Translations under genes and position numbers: made by a program
Assembly: GCF_004770995.1 (NCBI RefSeq)
Contig: NZ_RQHW01000031.1
Coordinates: forward strand, 124,001 to 188,000
Reading direction: 5' to 3'
Length of the DNA: 64,000 bases
DNA from: Leptospira idonii
GTDB lineage: Bacteria > Spirochaetota > Leptospiria > Leptospirales > Leptospiraceae
Shown: one piece after another, positions 1-7,929 of the stretch
Numbering within the stretch: the stretch's first letter is position 1
Layout: each line of letters opens with the position of its first letter
Notes under the pieces: generated by a model
Told to the model about the DNA's origin: nothing
The model's input: only the letters and a program-made list of their open reading frames with translations
The model's database searches: none

Positions 1-737
1 GCCATGTCGGTCAGACCAGAAAAATCGCAATACACTTGAATGGAATAACAGATACCTGCCATCACCAAAGAAAAAGAATCGTAAGAAGAGGGATTGGAAA
101 AGATAGGAGAGATGGTAGTCGACATAGGATCGGCAACTAACACCTTTTTTACAAGACCGGACATCAATAGATAGGATGCTCGGTACATCTTTTCCTTATC
201 CGGATTTAACTTGTCCAAATTGGGAAGAAAATCTCCCAAACGCATGATCGGTCCCGCAATCAAAACCGGAAAAAAGGCAACGAATAGAAAATAATCGAAA
301 ACGCTCACCAAAGGTTTGGAATTATCTCTGTAGGTGTCAATCGCAGCGGCAATCACTTGAAAGGAATAAAAACTGATCGCAAGAGGGAGTACAATGTGTA
401 CTAAACCGGGAACCTTTTCGAAAAAAGGGTAATGAGTCAAGTCGGCAAGTACCTTATTGAAAAAATAGAAATATTTAAAAAACCCTAGATTGATTAAATT
501 AAAACTTACCGTAAAACGAATCCAGAATTTACCCTTTGTTTCGTGTAACTTACGATAAAGTAAGTAGTTGATTGCGATGATTGCCAAAAAATGAAAGGTG
601 AAGGCTAAGGAAAAATAGGCGTAAAAAGAAAGCCCGGAAAACAGAAGGAACGGCTTTCTATACGATCGGGGTAGCCCCCAGTAAAAGAGATAAACGACGG
701 AAAGGAAAATGAGGAAAGGAATGGAGTTAAACAACAT
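1..737 (-). CDS. MBOAT-family membrane O-acyltransferase (AlgI-like), 3' part missing
   Basis: The minus-strand frame opens with ATG at 737 and runs off the left edge, so only about 245 N-terminal residues are present. The protein is very hydrophobic with many membrane segments. It contains the pattern CDFSGLTDM near the edge, which matches the DFSGYSDMA signature of AlgI-type MBOAT proteins. These enzymes O-acylate extracellular polysaccharides or cell-wall sugars from the inner membrane, usually with an SGNH/AlgJ-type partner. The catalytic histidine lies beyond the edge and cannot be checked. It is co-oriented with the NYN gene at 744-1235. The acceptor is unknown. Confidence 0.8.
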   Translation of the reverse strand, partial: MLFNSIPFLIFLSVVYLFYWGLPRSYRKPFLLFSGLSFYAYFSLAFTFHFLAIIAINYLLYRKLHETKGKFWIRFTVSFNLINLGFFKYFYFFNKVLADLTHYPFFEKVPGLVHIVLPLAISFYSFQVIAAAIDTYRDNSKPLVSVFDYFLFVAFFPVLIAGPIMRLGDFLPNLDKLNPDKEKMYRASYLLMSGLVKKVLVADPMSTTISPIFSNPSSYDSFSLVMAGICYSIQVYCDFSGLTDM

Positions 738-743
738 ATAATT

Positions 744-1235
744 TTATGTTAGAAATTGTTTCTCCCAGTAATCTTGTTCATTTACGTCTGTCAACCCTTC
801 TTTCATTTCGTCGAACTCGGACTCTTCTTTCTTCTCCGTAAAACTCAGCCAATCCTTATAAAATTCTTCGGAGGTCTTTCGTTTGGCACGGATCCTTCTT
901 GCAAAATTTACGATTTCTTTATCGGATGTGATCACCAAACAATGAGAAGGTATGGGAGTTTGTTTCAGATAACCGATGATTAAATCGTCCGCCTTTTGCT
1001 CATGGCTGTAATGAACGGACATTCCCTCGTAATCTTCCGAATAACAATCGGAAAGCGGGTCTTTTTTTCCGTCGAAAAAAACAAGTACCTCTGCCTTTTT
1101 CCAGCCTTGAAAAAACTGCCAAAGGTAGGCTAAAAGCCCTTCTCTTGCGTCTTTTAAGCGGTAATCGACCAGATAAAAGGCCAAATCGGGAAATTTATAG
1201 ATTAAATTCATCCCGTCGACCAAGATTCGCTGCAC
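744..1235 (-). CDS. NYN (YacP-like) domain protein, putative RNA-binding/nuclease
   Basis: About 163 residues. The start [16 protein letters not shown] is the beta-strand plus Asp/Asn motif of NYN (PIN-like) proteins of the YacP/DUF901 group, and VFFDGKKD and VITSDKEI carry further acidic residues expected in a PIN-like metal site. The open frame extends to 1487, but that extension lies antisense to the dehydrogenase gene. I chose the GTG at 1235, which sits about nine bases after GGGGA and immediately precedes the conserved domain; an ATG at 1298 is the alternative. Family members are linked to RNA turnover or ribosome metabolism; the role here is inferred. It is divergent from the DprE2-like gene. 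Confidence 0.75.
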   Translation of the reverse strand: MQRILVDGMNLIYKFPDLAFYLVDYRLKDAREGLLAYLWQFFQGWKKAEVLVFFDGKKDPLSDCYSEDYEGMSVHYSHEQKADDLIIGYLKQTPIPSHCLVITSDKEIVNFARRIRAKRKTSEEFYKDWLSFTEKKEESEFDEMKEGLTDVNEQDYWEKQFLT

Positions 1236-1287
1236 CGAGGACACTTCCCCTATTGAATCGACTTGCCATATTCCATTAAACCAAAAA

Positions 1288-2052
1288 ATGGGAAGCATGG
1301 GGAAAAAAATAATCGTCGTCGGAGCCTCTAGCGGGATCGGAAAAGCCATCGCAGAGTTGGAATTGAAAAACGGATCGGAAGTGGTTCTGATCGCAAGAAG
1401 GGAAAAAGAACTGAAAGCCATCGTTTCGCAATGGAACGCAAAAGGAAAATCGAAACCGGCATTTGCCGTTCCGTTCGATGTGACCAATTTTTCTCAAGCG
1501 GAGAAAACCTTTGAAAAAGCCGTGAAAGAATTGGGCGGATTGGATGAAATTTATTTCGCATCCGGACTCATGCCGGAAGTTTCACCAAACGAGTACAATA
1601 CGGCTAAAGATATTTCCATGCTGAACGTCAATACTTTGGGCGCAGTCGCTATTTTGAATCCTGCCGCAACATTCTTCACCAAACAAAAATCGGGAAAAAT
1701 CATCGGAATCTCTTCCATCGCGGGAGAAAGAGGCAGAAAAGGAAACCCTGTCTACAACACTTCGAAAGCTGCACTGAATACCTATTTGGAAGCTTTGAGA
1801 AACAGACTTTCGGAAAGCAACATCCAAGTAACAACAATTAAACCTGGTTTCGTAAAAACGGAAATGACGAAGGGGCTCCCTCTTCCCGAAAAAGGTCTTT
1901 TGAAAGCGATCTCTGCGGAAGAAGCCGCGGAAAAAATCGTAAAAGCGGTGGCGCAAGGAAAACAGGAAACCTTCGTTCCCGGAATTTGGGCTCTTGTAGG
2001 ACTGATCATCAGAAACATTCCTAGTTTTATATTTAAGAAATTGAGCATCTAA
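1288..2052 (+). CDS. DprE2-like short-chain dehydrogenase/reductase
   Basis: A 254-residue classical SDR. It has the nucleotide-binding motif GASSGIG at residues 12-18 and the catalytic Tyr156/Lys160 in YNTSK. The length, the [19 protein letters not shown] segment and the C-terminus [14 protein letters not shown] closely resemble mycobacterial DprE2 (which I recall ending RHIPRSIFRKLPI). DprE2 reduces the 2-keto sugar made by DprE1 to complete epimerisation of decaprenyl-phospho-ribose to arabinose. The next gene, two bases downstream, is DprE1-like, which supports the pairing. The start may be ATG 1288 or ATG 1297, the latter preceded by GGGAA. The substrate in this organism is unknown. Confidence 0.85.
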   Translation: MGSMGKKIIVVGASSGIGKAIAELELKNGSEVVLIARREKELKAIVSQWNAKGKSKPAFAVPFDVTNFSQAEKTFEKAVKELGGLDEIYFASGLMPEVSPNEYNTAKDISMLNVNTLGAVAILNPAATFFTKQKSGKIIGISSIAGERGRKGNPVYNTSKAALNTYLEALRNRLSESNIQVTTIKPGFVKTEMTKGLPLPEKGLLKAISAEEAAEKIVKAVAQGKQETFVPGIWALVGLIIRNIPSFIFKKLSI

Positions 2053-2054
2053 CA

Positions 2055-3497
2055 ATGGTTTCTAAAAAAGCAAAAAATACTCCATCCATCAAATTGGGAA
2101 AACCGGAAAAAGTAGAAGCATGGGGAATGAATACTTTCTCCCTAAGCCCGGTATTAAGACCTGAATCGGAAGAAGAGATCAAAGAGATCTTCGAATGGGC
2201 CAACGCAACAGGAACCAAGATCGCCTTACGCGGTGGAGGTTGCAGTTACGGAGACGCAGCCACAAACAAGGAAGGAATCGTTTTAGATCTGACCGAGTTC
2301 AATCAAATTCTCGACTTCAATGAAAAAACGGGAGTTATGACGGTGCAGTCGGGCGCCAGAATCAAAGATCTCTGGGAATTGGGAATTGAAAACGGTTTTT
2401 GGCCGCCTGTAGTTTCCGGGACCATGATGCCTACATTAGGCGGTGCTCTTTCCATGAACATCCACGGGAAAAATAATTTCCAAGTGGGAACGATCGGAGA
2501 GCACATCAAAGAATTCACATTCCTTACCGCTGCGGGAAAAATCCTTACATGTTCTCCGAAAACGAATTCGGATCTTTTTTATTCCGCTATTTCCGGCTTT
2601 GGAATGTTAGGTTGCTTTCTAACGGTTCAAATCAAAATGAAAAAGATTTATTCCGGAAAAATGAAAGTGGATCCGGTCTACGTCCGTAACTTCGACGAGT
2701 TATTCGACTACTTCGAAGCGAATTACAAAACCTCAGACTATCTGGTAGGATGGATCGATGCATTCGCTTCCGGTAAATCCTTAGGACGAGGACAAATCCA
2801 CAAAGCGACCAACCTAAAAGAAGGGGAAGATCCTGAATTTCCTGGCAACTGCCTTTTGGAAAGACAACATCTTCCTTCCCATCTGTTCTGGGTGATTCCC
2901 AAAAAATGGATGTGGATTTTGATGAGACCTTTCAGTTTTTCTTTGGGAATGAGACTTGTCAATTTTGCCAAATGCATCGCCAGCATCTTGGTCAATCATA
3001 AATCGTATTACCAAGGTCATGCGGAGTATGCGTTTCTTTTGGACTATGTTCCGAACTGGAAATACATTTACAAACCCGGCTCTATGATTCAATATCAGGT
3101 TTTTATTCCGAAAGAAACCGCGAAAGAGGCGATGAAGGAATTGTTCACGATCTGCCAAGAGAAAGGAATCGTAAATTATCTTTCCGTTTTCAAAAAGCAC
3201 AAACCGGATCCTTTTTTACTCACACATGCTGTGGACGGTTTTTCTATGGCGATGGACTTTCCCGTAACGAAATCGAACAAAGAAAAACTTTGGGAGCTAT
3301 GTTATGCGATGGATGAAATCGTTCTGAAAGCAAAAGGAAGATTCTACTTCGCAAAAGATTCCACTCTTCGCAAAAGAGTGATGGAATCTTATTTTCCTAA
3401 GGCGAATTTGAAAAAATTCCTCAGCTTAAAAAAGAAATACGATCCGAAAGGAATTTTGCAAACAGACCTTTACAATCGAGTGTTTTTGCAAGACTGA
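2055..3497 (+). CDS. DprE1-like FAD-dependent oxidoreductase
   Basis: A 480-residue VAO/PCMH-type flavoprotein. It has the FAD-binding segment [13 protein letters not shown], the IHGKN motif (His137, equivalent to the flavin-linked region His132 of DprE1), the Q-Y-Q-V-F-I-P segment, and Lys434 in FAKDST, equivalent to DprE1 Lys418. The residue matching benzothiazinone-target Cys387 is Ala399 (GFSMAMDFP). DprE1 oxidises decaprenyl-phosphoryl-ribose at C2. The product passes to DprE2, whose homologue lies immediately upstream (two bases apart), so the two are surely one operon. Family assignment is strong; the polyprenyl-sugar substrate is inferred. An alditol or sterol oxidase of the same superfamily is less likely because of the C-terminal motifs. 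Confidence 0.85.
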   Translation: MVSKKAKNTPSIKLGKPEKVEAWGMNTFSLSPVLRPESEEEIKEIFEWANATGTKIALRGGGCSYGDAATNKEGIVLDLTEFNQILDFNEKTGVMTVQSGARIKDLWELGIENGFWPPVVSGTMMPTLGGALSMNIHGKNNFQVGTIGEHIKEFTFLTAAGKILTCSPKTNSDLFYSAISGFGMLGCFLTVQIKMKKIYSGKMKVDPVYVRNFDELFDYFEANYKTSDYLVGWIDAFASGKSLGRGQIHKATNLKEGEDPEFPGNCLLERQHLPSHLFWVIPKKWMWILMRPFSFSLGMRLVNFAKCIASILVNHKSYYQGHAEYAFLLDYVPNWKYIYKPGSMIQYQVFIPKETAKEAMKELFTICQEKGIVNYLSVFKKHKPDPFLLTHAVDGFSMAMDFPVTKSNKEKLWELCYAMDEIVLKAKGRFYFAKDSTLRKRVMESYFPKANLKKFLSLKKKYDPKGILQTDLYNRVFLQD

Positions 3498-3511
3498 TCA
3501 CAAGCCCGGAT

Positions 3512-3538
3512 GTATCTGCCTTTATCTAGGGCAGATAC
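3512..3538. terminator. Inverted repeat between convergent genes
   Basis: A perfect 9-bp inverted repeat, GTATCTGCC and GGCAGATAC, is separated by nine bases. It lies between the ends of the convergent DprE1-like and MscS genes and covers the mscS stop codon. On the plus strand it is followed by a pyrimidine-rich run rather than pure T, so it is a plausible bidirectional terminator but not a textbook one. Confidence 0.5.
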
Positions 3539-5031
3539 TTTCCTTCTTCCCAAGTCCTAAGAAAGGCAACCATATATTCCCTGAGTTCCACTTTCAATTG
3601 AAATGTTTCCGAAGGGGTTTTTCCCGATGCTGTGATTTGTACTGTGATATGATCGGGGCTTGTCTCGGTTACCTGAACACCGAAACTTGTTTTACTGAAT
3701 AACGGATGTTTGAGCACGAAACCGGACGCTTCCTCTTTCAGTCGTTCCAAGGGAGTTTGATAACTTACGTAGAGAAGAACAACTCCTATGGTTTCAGGAT
3801 CGATTTTAGACCAGTTCTCGAAAGGTTTTTCCAAAAAATAAGAGATAGGAATGATCAAACGGCGAAGATCCCAAGTGCGGATCACTATATAAGTAAAACG
3901 GATCTCTTCGACTAACCCGTATTCTTTTTCGATCACAACACTGTCTCCGATACGGACTGGCTGGGTGAGAATGAGTTGGATTCCCGCAAAGATAGTTCCC
4001 AAGGTTTTCTGTGCTGCAAGTCCCAAGGCAAGTCCCGCCAAACCGGCAGAGGCGAGAAGAGACATTCCTATTTTTTTGGCAGCATCGAATTGCATAAACA
4101 AAACGGACATTCCGATCAAGATAAGAATGATCTTTAACGTTCTTCTTAAAACGATGGAACTGGTTTTGAATTCCTGACTGAAGATAATATCTCCATCTTC
4201 CGAATGTCCTCCGCTTAACTTTCTTTCGATGAAAGAAGAGAACAAATCCAAGGATTTGTAAAAAAACCAAAGAAAACTGAAGATCAAAACTCCATTGAGC
4301 AGGGATTGCAAAAATTGACCGGGAGAATACGCAAGATCCAATCCTTGTTTGAGAACCATAGCAATGACGGCGAACCAGAACAATCTTGCAGGCTTTCGAA
4401 TCAAAAGAAGGAATTCCTTTCCTCCGAAAGAACTTCTCATCAATAAATTCTTTCCGAAAAAATAAAACACCGCTTCGAAGACTAAAGAGAATAAGGAAGC
4501 GATCAAAAACACCGCCGCTAACCCGATCCACTGCCAGGACTGTAATCCCAAAAACCCTAACTCGGAAATGGATTCGGGAATCCATCGTTTCCAAGTAGGA
4601 GGATGGTATTCCTGGTATAAAATCTCAATCGCATTGACGCTTGCTTTGGAGATCTTCCAAACTCTTTCCTCACCTTTTACTTGCGAATGTAAGGTGATCG
4701 GAACGGATCTTTCTCCCAAAGGAATGGCACCCAATCGAACGGGGACATTCGTCCCTTCCGTTGATTTGGGCAAGGAATCCCAATCGATCCAAAGGAAACG
4801 ATCCAAAAGATATTTTAATTTTTCCGCATCGGACTCTTGTTCTTCCTCGGATACGGAAGAGGGAAATTCCATCGCTTCTTTAGCTTTGGAATAATTTCTA
4901 AGTTTTGTTTGCTGATAGAAAAAATCGAGAGAATGATAAGGGGAACGAAGAGGCCCTTCCGTCTCGAGAGCCTCTGAAAAAAGAAAGGAGTGCGAAAGAA
5001 AAAGCAGAACCCAAAAGGAAAAAAATTTCAC
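3526..5031 (-). CDS. MscS-family mechanosensitive ion channel
   Basis: 501 residues. A signal peptide (residues 1-20) is followed by a soluble periplasmic region of about 140 residues and then several membrane spans. The MscS core has the glycine/alanine-rich pore helix LASAGLAGLALGLAAQKTLG followed by FAGIQLILTQPVRIGDSVVI and the beta domain. MscS channels release solutes on hypo-osmotic shock; the large N-terminal periplasmic part may modulate gating. The gene lies 15 bases downstream of the LptF/LptG-type gene, so it may be the last gene of that minus-strand run. Confidence 0.9.
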   Translation of the reverse strand: MKFFSFWVLLFLSHSFLFSEALETEGPLRSPYHSLDFFYQQTKLRNYSKAKEAMEFPSSVSEEEQESDAEKLKYLLDRFLWIDWDSLPKSTEGTNVPVRLGAIPLGERSVPITLHSQVKGEERVWKISKASVNAIEILYQEYHPPTWKRWIPESISELGFLGLQSWQWIGLAAVFLIASLFSLVFEAVFYFFGKNLLMRSSFGGKEFLLLIRKPARLFWFAVIAMVLKQGLDLAYSPGQFLQSLLNGVLIFSFLWFFYKSLDLFSSFIERKLSGGHSEDGDIIFSQEFKTSSIVLRRTLKIILILIGMSVLFMQFDAAKKIGMSLLASAGLAGLALGLAAQKTLGTIFAGIQLILTQPVRIGDSVVIEKEYGLVEEIRFTYIVIRTWDLRRLIIPISYFLEKPFENWSKIDPETIGVVLLYVSYQTPLERLKEEASGFVLKHPLFSKTSFGVQVTETSPDHITVQITASGKTPSETFQLKVELREYMVAFLRTWEEGKYLP

Positions 5032-5046
5032 AAGTCATCTACTCCG

Positions 5047-6189
5047 TTATATATTCATTTTTTTATATAAAACGTAAGCTGCGGTGATAAAAAGAAAAGG
5101 AGTGATCCAAATTCCCAGCCAAATAGGAAGCCCTCCGTTTTCCGCCAAAGTTTTCGCAGTCGAATAAAGAATATAATAAAGAAGAACCACGGCGATAGTC
5201 AGACCCAAAGAGGCAACACCGGCGGATCGTTTGGTGATCGCTCCTGCAAGTGCTCCTAACGCCACAACGATAAAAGACATGAGTGGCATGGCAAACGTCA
5301 CATGTCTCTGCACAAGCACATCTCTATAAGGAATTCCTTTTCCGATTCTGGACTCTATCTCTTCAGCTAACTCGAAGAAGTTCATCTGCTCCGGGTTTCT
5401 GGTGGGTCTGGAAAAATACTTTATGTCCTCAGGAAAAGGATAGTTTTTTTCTGGAATTTTTTCCCTGGAAACCACTTCCAGATCGGAATTGAAACGAATC
5501 TCTTCCACATCATACAGAATCCAATGATGAGGATTTTCTACGAACTTAGCTTTTTGAGAAGAAACCGTATAATTCGGCAGACCGTCCTCTCCGATATCGA
5601 CGTAATTGAATCCCCCTTTGACGGTGTTTTCTTTTTCATCGATCCAATATACGTAATAAAAACCGTTTTTACCTTTTACGTGGAATTGATAGACAAAGTC
5701 GATGAGTCGGTTGGCACCTTTGGCCATGTAACTGTATTCGATTTGCGCCTGTTTGTTGGCAGGAATCACAACAAATTGACTGAAAAAAGTCATAAACATC
5801 CAAACGAAAAAACCGAAAAACAAAATAGGAGTGATGATGCGAAGGAAGGAAACTCCCGCCACCATAATGGCAACCAATTCCTTGTTCACACTGTACTGCC
5901 CTACCACGAAACAAACGGAAAACATCAGCGCGGGAGAAGCCACTTGTACGATCATTCCCGGAACGGAGTAGAGAATATAAAAATAAACATGAGATTGCTG
6001 GACTTTGGAAGAGACAAGATACTTCATATTATTCGTAAATTCGTAAATTACGATCATGGAAGTAAGAAGGATCAAGGTTCCTGCAAAGTTCTTCAAAAAG
6101 TCAAAGAACAAATAACGATCCAGAATGCGGAAAGGGATAAATTCTCTTTTGAACCAGCGAAAGGGTGTTAATAAAATACTAAGTGTCAT
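5047..6189 (-). CDS. LptF/LptG-family permease (YjgP/YjgQ)
   Basis: 380 residues with the LptF/G layout. An N-terminal membrane helix pair (RILDRYLFFDFLKNFAGTLIL) and a helix pair at about 60-130 are followed by a long periplasmic beta-rich domain (about 140-275). Three C-terminal helices include PLMSFIVVALGALAGAITKRS. LptF and LptG form the inner-membrane part of the LPS-export ABC transporter with LptB. Only one such permease is present here, so I cannot say whether it is the F or G partner. The start overlaps the end of the PP2C gene by four bases (ATGA), implying translational coupling. Confidence 0.88.
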   Translation of the reverse strand: MTLSILLTPFRWFKREFIPFRILDRYLFFDFLKNFAGTLILLTSMIVIYEFTNNMKYLVSSKVQQSHVYFYILYSVPGMIVQVASPALMFSVCFVVGQYSVNKELVAIMVAGVSFLRIITPILFFGFFVWMFMTFFSQFVVIPANKQAQIEYSYMAKGANRLIDFVYQFHVKGKNGFYYVYWIDEKENTVKGGFNYVDIGEDGLPNYTVSSQKAKFVENPHHWILYDVEEIRFNSDLEVVSREKIPEKNYPFPEDIKYFSRPTRNPEQMNFFELAEEIESRIGKGIPYRDVLVQRHVTFAMPLMSFIVVALGALAGAITKRSAGVASLGLTIAVVLLYYILYSTAKTLAENGGLPIWLGIWITPFLFITAAYVLYKKMNI

Positions 6190-7475
6190 TCAAACTCGAT
6201 TAAAAGCATACTCATATCATCGGAAAATTTCTGATCGGAAAAACGAATCACATCTTCGAAGAGGGAATTCAAAAAATCAATTCCCGTTCGGGAACGGTAT
6301 TTGGTGACCGTATCGATTAGATTTTCATCTCCGAACAATTCCCCTTCCGCATCATTCACTTCGACAATCCCATCGGAATAAAACAATAGTTTATCGCCTG
6401 ACTCCAATACTTTGGAATTATTTTTCAATCGGGGTTCCAGCATGGAAACGATCAAAGTCCCGCTTCCTTCTAAAAACTGATTGGTCTGGTTCGACTTCAT
6501 CAAAAGCAAAAGAGGATGTCCCGCATAGGAATAAGCGATGGTTTTTGTCGTAGGAGAATAATAAACGATTACCGCGCTGATATGATTGTTGGGGACTAAA
6601 TTTTTTAAATCCTCGTGCATCGCAAGAAGACAAGAAGCAGGTTCATTCTCCGCCACCGCATGGATATTGAAAGCTAACACAGCCATTGCGGAAACCATTG
6701 CGGACGCAATCCCATGACCGGAAACATCCGCAAAAAAAATGGCAACCGTCCCGTCCGGTCTGATCTTATAACTGATCGCATCTCCTCCTACTTGATCGAA
6801 GGAACGAAAGAAACTAGTGAATTTGCAACCTTCGATTTTAGGCCAATCCGTTGTGACTAAATTGTTCTGAGTGTCCCTCGCCATGTCCAAGTCGCTGGAG
6901 ATGCGGTCATGAAAATGTTTCAGCTGCGATTCGGACTCTCTGAGTTTTTCGACAGAACCCAAACGAACATTCAACGTAAGATAAGAAATAATAGCAGGCG
7001 TTAGTATGGCAGATAAATACAAGGAAAGATCCATCATAGGTTCTTTCGTATAGATCCCGATCAGAATTCCTACGGAAGTGACGGAACCTAAATAATGCAC
7101 GAGCCATTTTCTTTCCACAAAACTGACTCCGATACAAGAAAGAACCAAAATCATACCGATCAGATAACCGACATAAAGTGAATTCCAATAGAGAAGAATT
7201 AGAGAATGGGCGCTCATCGTATAAAAAAAGACAAGCATGATCGGCTGGATGCGATGGCGAACCCAGGAAGAAAAAAAGGTAAGCAGGAAAAATAGAAAGG
7301 TGATCCCTGAATGAACGGCTCTCATCCATTTGGGATCATACATCCCCAGTTCGTTCACCGGTGCGAAGATTCCGAAGCCGATGAACGTCGTGAATACCGC
7401 CAGGCAGATACGAGAAATTTTGAGGACTTCTTCGTCTAGTTTGAACTGATCCGATTTTCTGCGGTTGAAATCCAT
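6186..7475 (-). CDS. Membrane-anchored PP2C/SpoIIE-type serine phosphatase (RsbU-like)
   Basis: 429 residues. The first half holds about six hydrophobic segments (residues 30-175), then a helical linker (KLRESESQLKHFHDRISSDLDMARDTQNNLV) leads to the PP2C domain. That domain shows the metal-binding acidic motifs FFADVSGHG (about 255) and FYSDGIVE near the C-terminus. SpoIIE-type phosphatases dephosphorylate STAS-domain antagonists in partner-switching circuits. No STAS or kinase gene is adjacent; STAS genes lie at 18642 and 48687. The seven-helix-like N-terminus suggests membrane signal input. It overlaps the LptF/G gene by four bases. Confidence 0.88.
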   Translation of the reverse strand: MDFNRRKSDQFKLDEEVLKISRICLAVFTTFIGFGIFAPVNELGMYDPKWMRAVHSGITFLFFLLTFFSSWVRHRIQPIMLVFFYTMSAHSLILLYWNSLYVGYLIGMILVLSCIGVSFVERKWLVHYLGSVTSVGILIGIYTKEPMMDLSLYLSAILTPAIISYLTLNVRLGSVEKLRESESQLKHFHDRISSDLDMARDTQNNLVTTDWPKIEGCKFTSFFRSFDQVGGDAISYKIRPDGTVAIFFADVSGHGIASAMVSAMAVLAFNIHAVAENEPASCLLAMHEDLKNLVPNNHISAVIVYYSPTTKTIAYSYAGHPLLLLMKSNQTNQFLEGSGTLIVSMLEPRLKNNSKVLESGDKLLFYSDGIVEVNDAEGELFGDENLIDTVTKYRSRTGIDFLNSLFEDVIRFSDQKFSDDMSMLLIEFE

Positions 7476-7497
7476 AAACTATTCCAATTTCTACCGG

Positions 7498-7920
7498 TTA
7501 ATTTGTTTTTGAACCAAATTTTTCCCTGAAAACATCGGGAATTTGAGACGGTTTTTGCAATTCGAAATCGAACCAAATGAAGCTGGCATGTCCCGTAAGA
7601 ACACATTCCTCGTCTTGGTTCCACATGGAGCAGACGACAGTAAACGCCCTGGAAGAAATGGAATCGACTTCCAAAGAAACTTCCAAGGTGGCAGGAAACA
7701 CCACTTGTTTTCTATAGTCCATATCCAAATGAGTGAGCACAGGGCCGAACCTAACCGGCTTTAAAGGGGAATCCCAAAGACCTTCCACGGTGAAATAGTC
7801 GGCTCTTGCCGTCTCAAAATACCTAACATAGGTTACGTTGTTTACGTGCCCGAAAGCATCCATTTCTCCCCAGGCGACTTTTTGGAAGTAACTATGTTTG
7901 TATTTTACCGGTTTTCCCAT
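7498..7920 (-). CDS. Acyl-CoA thioesterase, hotdog fold (4HBT/YbgC type)
   Basis: 140 residues with a single hotdog domain. Near the N-terminus, WGEMDAFGHVNNVTYVRYFETARADYF is the 4-hydroxybenzoyl-CoA thioesterase signature, including the Asp of the D-x-x-G-H-V-N-N motif. These enzymes hydrolyse acyl-CoA thioesters; the substrate here is not predictable. It sits between the PP2C gene (22-base gap) and the PBP1C gene (9-base gap) on the same strand, so it is probably co-transcribed. Confidence 0.88.
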   Translation of the reverse strand: MGKPVKYKHSYFQKVAWGEMDAFGHVNNVTYVRYFETARADYFTVEGLWDSPLKPVRFGPVLTHLDMDYRKQVVFPATLEVSLEVDSISSRAFTVVCSMWNQDEECVLTGHASFIWFDFELQKPSQIPDVFREKFGSKTN

Positions 7921-7929
7921 AAACGCTCC

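Noticed and set aside
1236..1487. N-terminal extension of the NYN gene
   Set aside because: Entirely antisense to the DprE2-like start region and lacks a domain; GTG 1235 is preferred.
3806..4594. 262-codon minus-strand open frame overlapping the MscS gene in another frame
   Set aside because: Cysteine/arginine-rich composition without domains; the MscS frame has all family motifs.
5524..6171. 215-codon plus-strand open frame
   Set aside because: Antisense to the LptF/LptG-type gene; no recognisable protein.
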